A stretch of 64,000 bases of DNA from Planktosalinus lacus (GTDB lineage Bacteria > Bacteroidota > Bacteroidia > Flavobacteriales > Flavobacteriaceae). Position numbers and translations under genes: made by a program. The notes under the pieces are model-generated. The model had not been told where the DNA came from and did no database searches. It saw only the letters and a list, made by a program, of their open reading frames with translations. Where the stretch lies: the NCBI RefSeq assembly GCF_014640155.1, contig NZ_BMGK01000003.1, forward strand, positions 124,001 to 188,000, in the 5' to 3' direction. Positions 1 through 6,973 of this stretch are shown here, in pieces (position 1 is the stretch's first letter; each line of letters begins with the position of its first letter).

Positions 1-881
1 CCGGAATGTCACTCAAAACACACAAACGCACATTAACCGATGGCGATATCGTCAATTTTGCCAATCTGACCTGGGATCATTTTTATGCCCACACAGATAT
101 CACTTCGCTCGACGGAAGTATCTTTGAACAACGCACCGCCCACGGTTATTTTATCATTTCCGCAGCTGCGGGCTTGTTTGTCTATCCCAACAAAGGTCCG
201 GTAGCGGCTAATTATGGATTGGAAGACATTCGTTTTCTACGGCCTCTGTATCACAATGACACCATATATGTGCGGTTGACGTGCAAACAAAAGGTAGATC
301 GCGACCAGAAAGGAAAAGAGCATCCTTCAGGAATTGTAAAGTGGTATGTCGAGGTATTTGACACCGAAGACGAAATGGCAGCCTTTGCGACTATATTGAC
401 AATGGTTCAGAAAAAGCAGACGACTTTCGTCGAAATGACTTCAGAAAGCATACCGTTTTACCTAAGCAAACTTTCAGAAAATACCAAGCCAAACTGGGGA
501 ATGATGACGCCACAACATATGGTGGAACATTTGGAATTCACTTATCGTATTGCCTCCGGCGAAATGCAAAATTTTGATATCGCAACACCCGAAGAATATC
601 TGGAAAAAACCCAGGAAACCCTTTGGAACTATAAACCGATGCCAAAGGATTTTCAAATGCCCTTGATGCAAAAAGGCAAATTGGAACCGCTGGAGCACCC
701 TGATTTGGATACCGCAAAACAGAAAATGCTGGAAGCCCGTGAGGAGTATATCGAGTTTTTTAAAGAAAACCCCGATACGCTCAACAAAAATGCCGTGTTT
801 GGATATTTAAATCGTTATGAATGGTATTTGTTGGAAAGGAAACACCTTAACCACCACTTCAATCAATTTGGTTTAATTTAA
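1..881 (+). CDS. paaZ: PaaZ C-terminal part (MaoC hydratase domain plus DUF1569-like tail), cut at left edge
   Basis: PaaZ is the bifunctional oxepin-CoA hydrolase/aldehyde dehydrogenase of phenylacetyl-CoA degradation. Only its C-terminal part lies in the window: the frame is open through base 3, so the ATG at base 6 is probably an internal Met. The first ~135 residues are a MaoC-type hotdog domain. Motifs such as TDGDIVNFANLTWDHFYAH and AHGYFIISAAAGLFV match the enoyl-CoA hydratase half of PaaZ. About 150 further residues follow (WGMMTPQHMVEHLEF, then HLNHHFNQFG near the C-terminus). These look like a DinB/DUF1569-type four-helix domain with potential metal-binding histidines, which E. coli PaaZ lacks. 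The enoyl-CoA hydratase and paaY genes follow closely in the same direction, consistent with a paa operon. The aldehyde dehydrogenase half would lie to the left and cannot be seen. Confidence 0.85.
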   Translation, partial: GMSLKTHKRTLTDGDIVNFANLTWDHFYAHTDITSLDGSIFEQRTAHGYFIISAAAGLFVYPNKGPVAANYGLEDIRFLRPLYHNDTIYVRLTCKQKVDRDQKGKEHPSGIVKWYVEVFDTEDEMAAFATILTMVQKKQTTFVEMTSESIPFYLSKLSENTKPNWGMMTPQHMVEHLEFTYRIASGEMQNFDIATPEEYLEKTQETLWNYKPMPKDFQMPLMQKGKLEPLEHPDLDTAKQKMLEAREEYIEFFKENPDTLNKNAVFGYLNRYEWYLLERKHLNHHFNQFGLI

Positions 882-894
882 ATTTAATTACAGA

Positions 895-1650
895 ATGTCT
901 GAACAACCTTACGTAAAACAACAAATCAACAACCATATCGCCACGATAGAATTTTTCCATCCGGCGCATAACAGCTTGCCGGGTGATTTGCTGGCTCAAC
1001 TGGCCGAAACAATTACCAAGGCCGGTCAAAACGATGAAGTGAAAGTCATCATAATGCAAAGCGGTGGTGACCGCACTTTTTGTGCAGGTGCCAGCTTTAC
1101 AGAACTCATTTCCATCAATGATGATAAAACCGGTGAAATCTTTTTCAGTGGCTTTGCCAATGTGATTAATGCGATGCGCAAGTGTCCTAAATTTATTATC
1201 GGCCGCATTCAAGGTAAAACTGTTGGTGGAGGTGTTGGCCTAGCTTCGGCAGTAGATTATTGTATGGCTACTAAATATGCTTCCATCAAGCTCAGCGAAC
1301 TTAATATAGGTATTGGGCCGTTTGTTGTAGGTCCTGCGGTGGAGCGCAAACTCGACCTCAGCGGATTTTCACAAATCGCCATTGATGCCAATTCTTTTTA
1401 CGATGCTGAATGGGCACGAAATAAAGGGCTTTATATGAAGGTATTTGAAGATGTGGAAAGTCTGGATGAAGCTGTTCAGGCTTTCGCCGAAAACCTTTGC
1501 ACTTACAACCCAGAAGCCATGACAGAAATGAAAAAAGTCTTCTGGGCCGGTACTGAAAACTGGGATGAATTACTGAAAGAACGGGCGAAGATTAGTGGGA
1601 GATTGGTCTTGAGTGCGTTTACTAAGAAGAAGTTGGAGAGTTATAAGTAG
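895..1650 (+). CDS. enoyl-CoA hydratase/isomerase family protein
   Basis: A 251-residue crotonase-fold protein. The oxyanion-hole segment reads DRTFCAGASFTEL (about residues 58-70), and the second glycine-rich segment IQGKTVGGGVGLASAVD (about 103-119) is typical of the family. Length is normal for the superfamily. It starts 13 bases after the paaZ stop and precedes paaY, so it probably acts on an enoyl-CoA intermediate of phenylacetate breakdown (PaaF- or PaaG-like). Sequence alone does not decide between hydratase and isomerase, and a methylglutaconyl-CoA hydratase-like role in branched-chain amino acid breakdown is also possible given the 2-oxoacid dehydrogenase genes downstream. The ATG at 895 is the only well placed start. 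Confidence 0.85.
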   Translation: MSEQPYVKQQINNHIATIEFFHPAHNSLPGDLLAQLAETITKAGQNDEVKVIIMQSGGDRTFCAGASFTELISINDDKTGEIFFSGFANVINAMRKCPKFIIGRIQGKTVGGGVGLASAVDYCMATKYASIKLSELNIGIGPFVVGPAVERKLDLSGFSQIAIDANSFYDAEWARNKGLYMKVFEDVESLDEAVQAFAENLCTYNPEAMTEMKKVFWAGTENWDELLKERAKISGRLVLSAFTKKKLESYK

Positions 1651-1674
1651 ATTTAATCAAATTTAATACAGAGC

Positions 1675-1692
1675 TTCCCGCCTTTGCGGGAA
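1675..1692. repeat. GC-rich hairpin between enoyl-CoA hydratase gene and paaY
   Basis: Perfect 7-bp inverted repeat TTCCCGC / GCGGGAA around a 4-base loop (CTTT), in the 50-base gap between two co-directional genes. There is no following T-run (AATTGGGCTT follows), so it is not a good intrinsic terminator. It resembles the short dispersed GC-rich hairpins seen in flavobacterial genomes. It could be a processing or stability element in the operon mRNA. Confidence 0.6.
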
Positions 1693-1700
1693 TTGGGCTT

Positions 1701-2306
1701 ATGATTTATAGTTTCAAAGGACATATTCCCGTAATTCACGAAAGCAGCTTCGTGCATCCATTAGCAGCTGTCACCGGCAATGTGATTATTGGTGAAAACT
1801 GCTATATCGGACCGGGGGCTGCCATTCGCGGTGACTGGGGCGAGATAGTTCTGGAAGATGGCGTCAATGTTCAGGAAAACTGTACGGTGCATATGTTTCC
1901 GGGAAAATCGATTGTGTTGAGGGAAAGTGCACACATTGGTCACGGAGCAATCATCCATGGCGCCAACATTGGCCGAAATGTTTTGGTGGGAATGAACACC
2001 GTGATTATGGACGATGCCAAAATTGGTGACGAAAGCATTATCGGTGCGATGGCATTTGTTAAAGCGAAAACAATCATCCCGCCAAGAAGTTTGGTGGTGG
2101 GGAACCCGGCAAAAGTGATCAAAGAAGTCAGCGATGATATGATAGCCTGGAAAACCGCAGGAACACGGTTGTATCAACAACTTCCGGCAGATTGTCACGA
2201 GAGTCTACGGGAAGTGGAGCCGTTGCGTGAAATTCCGGAAAATCGCCCGAAGCAAGAGGATTTCTATAAGACACTGGAGGAATATAGAAAAGGGAATAAA
2301 GAATAA
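1701..2306 (+). CDS. paaY: PaaY-like hexapeptide-repeat protein (gamma-carbonic anhydrase fold thioesterase)
   Basis: A 201-residue left-handed beta-helix protein. The N-terminal half carries successive hexapeptide repeats (VTGNVIIGENCYIGPGAAIRG, then VNVQENCTVHMF, SAHIGHGAIIHGANIGRNVLVGM). His residues in CTVHMF and HIGHGAIIHG match the metal-binding triad of the gamma-carbonic anhydrase family. PaaY proteins are reported as thioesterases that clear dead-end CoA esters formed in the phenylacetate pathway. Its place between an enoyl-CoA hydratase and paaZ supports PaaY over a generic gamma-carbonic anhydrase. The C-terminal tail (LREVEPLREIPENRPKQ) is PaaY-like. A GC-rich hairpin precedes the ATG. 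Confidence 0.9.
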   Translation: MIYSFKGHIPVIHESSFVHPLAAVTGNVIIGENCYIGPGAAIRGDWGEIVLEDGVNVQENCTVHMFPGKSIVLRESAHIGHGAIIHGANIGRNVLVGMNTVIMDDAKIGDESIIGAMAFVKAKTIIPPRSLVVGNPAKVIKEVSDDMIAWKTAGTRLYQQLPADCHESLREVEPLREIPENRPKQEDFYKTLEEYRKGNKE

Positions 2307-2334
2307 AGAATAAAGAAAATAGAATATAGAATAG
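2294..2334. repeat. AT-rich simple repeat of GAATAAA/GAATATA units
   Basis: The gap between paaY and the E2 gene consists of degenerate tandem units of 5-7 bases (GAATAAA, GAATATA, GAATAGA). It overlaps the last codons of paaY and runs to within 3 bases of the next ATG. Such purine-rich repeats are common between flavobacterial genes. It may be slippage-prone and also supply the A-rich ribosome-binding region used in Bacteroidota instead of a strong Shine-Dalgarno. Confidence 0.6.
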
Positions 2335-2336
2335 AG

Positions 2337-3635
2337 ATGTCACAGACAGAATTTAAATTGCCCAGAATGGGAGAAAGCATCACCGAAGGCACCATCATCA
2401 ACTGGATGGTTCAGCCCGGTGATTCGTTTGAAGAAGGCGATATCATCGTTGAAGTGGGGACTGATAAGGTCGATAACGAAGTGCCGGCTCCTTTTTCGGG
2501 AACGCTCATCGAAACCAAATACAACGCCAAAGATGTCGTAAAAATCGGGGAGGTGATAGCTATACTGAAGGCTTCTGAAGGTGCCTCAAAAAAAGACGTT
2601 AAAAATAACATAGAAGAAGAGATAAAAACAGCTCCAACAGCAAAGAAAGCTAGTAAAGTTGTTCCAAAACAGTCTGGGGCAGTTTCATCTACTTATCAAG
2701 TGCCGGTGAATCGCACGAACAAATTTTATTCCCCTTTGGTTGCAAAAATCGCCCGCGAGCATCACATTAGTTATGAAGAGTTGGCGCGCATTCCAGCAAC
2801 AGGCAAAGACGGGCGCATACAAAAAAGCGATGTGTTCAAATACATTGAAGAAGGTCGCCCCGCGCAGTTTGCACAGCCTGTGGCTGAGGCGGGTTACAGC
2901 ATTCCACAATTAAACCTGGACAAAGGCAAAGGAAAAATCGTGGAAATGGACCGTATGCGCCAAATGATTGCTGACCATATGGTCTATAGCAAGCATACTT
3001 CGCCGCACGTTACTGCTTATATAGAAGCGGATTTGACCAATATGGTGAACTGGCGGAATGCAAATAAGGAGAGTTTTCAGAAAAAACATGGAGAGAAAAT
3101 GACCTTTACACCGCTGTTTGTAGAAGCTGTCGCGAAAGCAGTAAAAGACTTCCCGATGATCAATGTTTCGGTGGATGGTACTTATATTATTGTAAAGGAA
3201 AATATAAACATTGGTATGGCAACCGCATTGCCAAGCGGTAACCTGATTGTTCCGGTGGTTCGTGATGCAGATAAAAAGGATTTACTGAACCTTGCAAAAG
3301 AAATAAACGAACTGGCAGAAAAAGCTCGCACCAATAAACTAAAAGCAGACGACACCAAAGGCAGTTCCTTTACCATAAGTAATGTGGGTACCTTTGGTAG
3401 TTTAATGGGCACACCCATTATCAATCAGCCGGAAGCAGCTATTCTCGCAACGGGTATTATTAAAAAACGCGCTGAGGTAATTGAAAAACCCGAAGGCGAT
3501 ACCATTGAAATCCGTCAAATGATGTATTTGTCACTGTCTTTTGACCACCGTATTGTCGATGGATTTTTAGGAGGTAGTTTTTTAAGGAGAATTGCAGATT
3601 ATTTTGAGGATTTTGATATAAACAGAAAAATATAA
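2337..3635 (+). CDS. 2-oxoacid dehydrogenase complex, dihydrolipoamide acyltransferase (E2)
   Basis: A 432-residue E2 subunit with the standard order of parts. One biotinyl/lipoyl domain covers residues ~1-78, with the lipoylated lysine K44 in VGTDKVDNEV. A flexible linker and a peripheral subunit-binding domain follow at ~130-172 (FYSPLVAKIAREH...GKDGRIQKSDV). The catalytic acyltransferase domain contains the active-site motif FDHRIVDG (H404, D408). The adjacent fused E1 gene, 87 bases downstream, makes a branched-chain 2-oxoacid dehydrogenase the most likely complex. The single lipoyl domain and VGTDKVD sequence also fit branched-chain rather than pyruvate E2; the pyruvate E2 lies at 49195. 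No E3 gene is present nearby. Confidence 0.9.
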   Translation: MSQTEFKLPRMGESITEGTIINWMVQPGDSFEEGDIIVEVGTDKVDNEVPAPFSGTLIETKYNAKDVVKIGEVIAILKASEGASKKDVKNNIEEEIKTAPTAKKASKVVPKQSGAVSSTYQVPVNRTNKFYSPLVAKIAREHHISYEELARIPATGKDGRIQKSDVFKYIEEGRPAQFAQPVAEAGYSIPQLNLDKGKGKIVEMDRMRQMIADHMVYSKHTSPHVTAYIEADLTNMVNWRNANKESFQKKHGEKMTFTPLFVEAVAKAVKDFPMINVSVDGTYIIVKENINIGMATALPSGNLIVPVVRDADKKDLLNLAKEINELAEKARTNKLKADDTKGSSFTISNVGTFGSLMGTPIINQPEAAILATGIIKKRAEVIEKPEGDTIEIRQMMYLSLSFDHRIVDGFLGGSFLRRIADYFEDFDINRKI

Positions 3636-3640
3636 TTGTT

Positions 3641-3705
3641 TCTCGCAAAGCCGCAAAGCCGCAAAGCCGCAGAGTCATACTTAGCGTCTTGGTGCCTTAG
3701 CGAGA
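3641..3705. repeat. palindromic REP-like element with three 8-bp tandem units
   Basis: The E2-E1 gap contains (GCAAAGCC)x3 at 3645-3668. It is bounded by perfect terminal arms TCTCGC (3641-3646) and GCGAGA (3700-3705). The inner right arm (CTTAGCGTCTTGGTGCCTTAGCGAGA) is an imperfect reverse complement of the left one. This matches the general form of the CGCAAAG...CTTAGCG elements dispersed in Bacteroidota intergenic regions. Because it is readable in frame with E1, it creates a false 29-codon extension of that gene. Confidence 0.65.
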
Positions 3706-3722
3706 GAAAAAATAAAATTAAA

Positions 3723-5786
3723 ATGACCCATAATATTTCCAAGGAAGTTTTCAAAAAAGCATTCAAAAACGTCTGCACCGCAAAAGCGATGGCGGAGTTG
3801 TATGAAGAAAACTTCAAAGTCGTTTCCAAGTATGTACACGCTACTTCGCGTGGACACGAAGTCATTCAAACCGCTTTAGGAATGCAACTCCTGCCTCAGG
3901 ATTATGCATATCCTTATTATCGTGATGACTCTATGTTACTGAGTTTTGGGTGTACGCCAAAAGATTTGATGTTACAGCTTTTAGCTAAAAAAGACGACCC
4001 TTTTTCCGGCGGAAGGACTTATTATTCCCATCCCAGTTTACGGGATGACGACAAACCCAAAGTGCCACATCAAAGTAGTGCCACCGGAATGCAGGCGATA
4101 CCTGCCACTGGTGCCGCAATGGGCTTTTGGTATAAAGAGTCAGAAAAAATTACTGATGGGTCGCTGAGCGGAGCCGAAGCGCCGATTGTGGTTTGCTCCC
4201 TGGGCGACGCCTCAGTTACCGAAGGAGAGATCGCTGAAGCCTTTCAAATGGCAGCATTAAAGCAGTTGCCCATTTTATATTTGATACAGGATAATGGTTG
4301 GGATATTTCGGCAAATGCTGCAGAAACCCGTGCTCAGGATGCATTTGAATATGCTAAAGGTTTCCACGGTCTAGAAGCCATTTCAATTGACGGAACAGAT
4401 TTTATTGAAAGTTATACCGAAGTACAAAAAGTCATAAAAACCATAAGAAAAGAACGTCGGCCTTTTTTGGTACATGCTAAAGTACCATTGTTGAATCACC
4501 ATACTTCGGGCGTTCGGATGGAATGGTATCGTGATGATTTGGAGGAGGCACGTTCACGTGATCCTTATCCGAAGATTAGAAAACAATTATTAGACAATGG
4601 GTTTACTGAAAATGAGCTGAAAGAGATTGAGACTTCCGCCTCCGCGGAGGTTAGGAAGGACTATGAAGATGCCCTAAAAGCCGAAGATCCAAAACCCGAA
4701 GATTTATTCACACACGATTTTGCCCCAACACCAATCACCGAAGAAACCGGAACCCGCAGCCCGAAAGGTGCTGAAAAAGTGGTAATGGTAGATTGTGCCC
4801 TTTTCGGTATTGAGGAGTTAATGAAAAAGCACAAAGAATGTTTGCTCTACGGTCAGGATGTAGGCGGACGTTTGGGCGGCGTGTTTCGCGAAGCGGCAAC
4901 TTTGGCGCAAAAATTTGGCGATAACCGCGTGTTTAATACACCCATTCAAGAAGCTTTTATTGTTGGATCAACAGTTGGAATGAGTGCCGTGGGACTAAAA
5001 CCCATCGTTGAGGTACAGTTTGCTGACTATATCTGGCCGGGACTGAATCAACTGTTTACTGAAGTGAGCCGAAGCTGTTATTTATCAAACGGCAAATGGC
5101 CGGTTTCTATGATATTGCGGGTTCCGATTGGTGCTTACGGAAGTGGCGGGCCTTATCATTCCTCTTCGGTGGAAAGTATTGTGACCAACATTCGCGGAAT
5201 TAAAATCGCCTATCCAAGTAATGGAGCCGATTTAAAAGGATTAATAAAAGCAGCCTATTATGACCCTAATCCGGTGGTGATTTTGGAACATAAGGGATTA
5301 TATTGGAGTAAAGTTCCGGGAACAAAGGGAGCTACTTCAGTAGAACCGGCAGAAGATTATGTGTTGCCTTTCGGGAAAGCGTGGTTGTTACAGGAAATCT
5401 GGAAACAGGAAGATGTGGAAACCGCTACTATCGTTTCATACGGTATGGGAGTTCATTGGGCAATGAACGCAACACAAGGCCTGCGTGACCGCGTTGAGGT
5501 CGTCGACTTGAGAACTCTGCACCCGCTGGATGAAGAAACGATAATGAAATCTGTCAAGAAAACTGGAAAATGTTTAGTGGTGACTGAAGAACCTTCAAAC
5601 AATAGTTTTGCTAGGGCACTTTCCGGAAAGATTCAGGAGGAGTGTTTTCAGTTTATTGATGCCCCGGTGATGACGATAGGTTCAGAAAATATGCCTGCGA
5701 TTCCATTGAACTCCACTTTGGAACAAACCATGATTCCGAGTACGGAAAAAGTTAGAGTAAAACTAGAAGAGCTGTTAGAATATTAA
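3723..5786 (+). CDS. 2-oxoacid dehydrogenase E1, fused alpha and beta subunits
   Basis: A 687-residue thiamine-diphosphate enzyme with alpha and beta halves in one chain. Residues ~1-320 are the alpha half. The ThDP/Mg motif begins GDASVTEGEIAEAF and ends QDNGWDIS. The beta half starts near residue 345 (VVMVDCALFGIEELMKKH, LYGQDVGGRLGGVF, NTPIQEAFIVGSTVGMS) and ends with a transketolase C-domain (YGMGVHWAMNA, VVDLRTLHPLDEETI). It decarboxylates a branched-chain 2-oxoacid and acylates the lipoyl group of the E2 encoded just upstream. I placed the start at the ATG at 3723. An in-frame start at 3636 would translate the intergenic repeat and add 29 residues without similarity to the family. Confidence 0.9.
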   Translation: MTHNISKEVFKKAFKNVCTAKAMAELYEENFKVVSKYVHATSRGHEVIQTALGMQLLPQDYAYPYYRDDSMLLSFGCTPKDLMLQLLAKKDDPFSGGRTYYSHPSLRDDDKPKVPHQSSATGMQAIPATGAAMGFWYKESEKITDGSLSGAEAPIVVCSLGDASVTEGEIAEAFQMAALKQLPILYLIQDNGWDISANAAETRAQDAFEYAKGFHGLEAISIDGTDFIESYTEVQKVIKTIRKERRPFLVHAKVPLLNHHTSGVRMEWYRDDLEEARSRDPYPKIRKQLLDNGFTENELKEIETSASAEVRKDYEDALKAEDPKPEDLFTHDFAPTPITEETGTRSPKGAEKVVMVDCALFGIEELMKKHKECLLYGQDVGGRLGGVFREAATLAQKFGDNRVFNTPIQEAFIVGSTVGMSAVGLKPIVEVQFADYIWPGLNQLFTEVSRSCYLSNGKWPVSMILRVPIGAYGSGGPYHSSSVESIVTNIRGIKIAYPSNGADLKGLIKAAYYDPNPVVILEHKGLYWSKVPGTKGATSVEPAEDYVLPFGKAWLLQEIWKQEDVETATIVSYGMGVHWAMNATQGLRDRVEVVDLRTLHPLDEETIMKSVKKTGKCLVVTEEPSNNSFARALSGKIQEECFQFIDAPVMTIGSENMPAIPLNSTLEQTMIPSTEKVRVKLEELLEY
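4639..4650. repeat. 12-bp GC palindrome inside the E1 linker
   Basis: CCTCCGCGGAGG is a perfect palindrome flanked by CTTCCG. It lies inside the fused E1 coding region at the poorly conserved linker between the alpha and beta halves, where the protein reads ETSASAEVRKD. Its position in a tolerant part of the protein and its likeness to the intergenic hairpin at 1675 suggest insertion of a small dispersed hairpin repeat. Confidence 0.5.
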
Positions 5787-5829
5787 TTAAATTAACTTTT
5801 TTAAGAACATTCAAAAAAAGACTTCCATT

Positions 5830-5917
5830 AAATGATTTTTTGATTTTAAAAACACAGCTATTTTTATTTAAAACAATTCTAAATAATTATATTTGCACTT
5901 CAAATCAAAAATCATTT
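5830..5917 (+). promoter_or_regulatory. promoter and inverted repeat upstream of the iron ABC operon
   Basis: A Bacteroidota -7 element TATATTTG lies at 5888-5895, 25 bases before the chosen ATG at 5921. It is bracketed by an inverted repeat: AAATGATTTTTTGATTT at 5830-5846 and AAATCAAAAATCATTT at 5902-5917. The arms are perfect except for one extra T. The right arm covers the predicted transcription start and 5' leader, a position suited to a repressor. An iron-dependent regulator is plausible from context but unproven. Confidence 0.6.
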
Positions 5918-5920
5918 ATA

Positions 5921-6973
5921 ATGACAAAGCATATTTTAATTGTGCTAATGGCACTCGTTTTGTTTTCATGTAAAAATGAAACAAAAAATGAAGACAATTC
6001 GCAGGAATCAAAAGAAATTTCTCAAGAAATCAATGTTTATACCCACAGACATTATGAAGCAGATCAGGAGCTTTTTAAACGTTTTGAAGAACAAACCGGA
6101 ATTAAAGTAAACGTGATTAATGCCAGTGCTGATGAGTTGATTCAAAAAATGACTTTAGAAGGCGATAAATCGCCTGCAGATGTTTTAATTACGGTTGATG
6201 CTGGAAGATTGCATCGTGCTAAAACGTCTGGTTTACTGCAACCAATATCTTCAATGATTTTAGATTCTATCATTCCCTCACATTTAATGGATACTGATAA
6301 AAACTGGTTTGCATTGACAAAAAGAGCTCGTGTAATTGCATATGCAAAGGATCGTATTAAACCTGAGGATTTATCTACTTACCAAGACTTGACGGATGTC
6401 AAATGGAATAATAAAATACTTATTCGATCTTCTAGTAATATTTATAACCAATCTCTTTTAGCCTCAATAATCGCAAATGAAGGCGAAGAAAAAGCCAAAC
6501 AATGGGCTGAAAGTTTAGTAGCCAATATGGCACGTTCACCAAAAGGAAATGATCGTGATCAAGTGAAGGCAGTTGCAGCCGGTGAAGGCGATTTGGCAAT
6601 TGTAAACACCTACTATATTGGAATGCTAACCAACTCTGAAAATCCCGAAGAACGAAAAGTTGCAGAATCCATAGGTATTTTTTTTCCAAACCAGGAAACA
6701 ACCGGAACTCACGTGAATGTAAGTGGAGCAGGAGTTGCAAAATATGCTCCAAATAAAGATAATGCTGTTAAATTTATCGAGTTTTTAGTTTCAGAGGAAG
6801 CACAGGAGGTGTTTGCTTTATCTAATTTTGAATATCCGGTGAACTCCAACGTGAAAGTTTCAGAAACCCTTAAAAAATGGGGTTCTTTTACAGAAGACAA
6901 ATTAAACCTTTCCCTTTTAGGGGAAAATAATAAAAAAGCAGTAATCTTATTTGATGAAGCAGGCTGGAAGTAG
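5921..6973 (+). CDS. fbpA: ferric iron ABC transporter substrate-binding lipoprotein
   Basis: A 350-residue extracellular solute-binding protein of the FbpA/FutA/AfuA type. It starts with a lipoprotein signal peptide (IVLMALVLFSC, lipidated Cys at residue 17). The mature domain opens with NVYTHRHYEADQELFKRFEEQTGIKV, characteristic of Fe(III)-binding proteins. Family features further on include ADVLITVDAGRLHRAK and the hinge/ligand segment around VNTYYIGML, where tyrosines usually coordinate iron. It overlaps the permease gene by 20 bases and is followed by the ATPase, giving a complete importer. I prefer the ATG at 5921 over an in-frame ATG at 5840 because the former directly starts the signal peptide and follows the promoter. 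Confidence 0.88.
   Translation: MTKHILIVLMALVLFSCKNETKNEDNSQESKEISQEINVYTHRHYEADQELFKRFEEQTGIKVNVINASADELIQKMTLEGDKSPADVLITVDAGRLHRAKTSGLLQPISSMILDSIIPSHLMDTDKNWFALTKRARVIAYAKDRIKPEDLSTYQDLTDVKWNNKILIRSSSNIYNQSLLASIIANEGEEKAKQWAESLVANMARSPKGNDRDQVKAVAAGEGDLAIVNTYYIGMLTNSENPEERKVAESIGIFFPNQETTGTHVNVSGAGVAKYAPNKDNAVKFIEFLVSEEAQEVFALSNFEYPVNSNVKVSETLKKWGSFTEDKLNLSLLGENNKKAVILFDEAGWK

Noticed and set aside
6-881. A free-standing MaoC-like gene starting at the ATG at base 6
   Set aside because: The frame is open to the window edge and the sequence aligns with the internal MaoC half of PaaZ, so the ATG is most likely an internal Met of a truncated gene.
1761-2198. Long open frame antisense to paaY
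   Set aside because: Overlaps a clearly conserved gene; no recognisable domain or promoter.
3636-3722. N-terminal extension of the fused E1 (29 codons)
   Set aside because: It translates the palindromic intergenic repeat and has no likeness to E1 N-termini; the ATG at 3723 is better.
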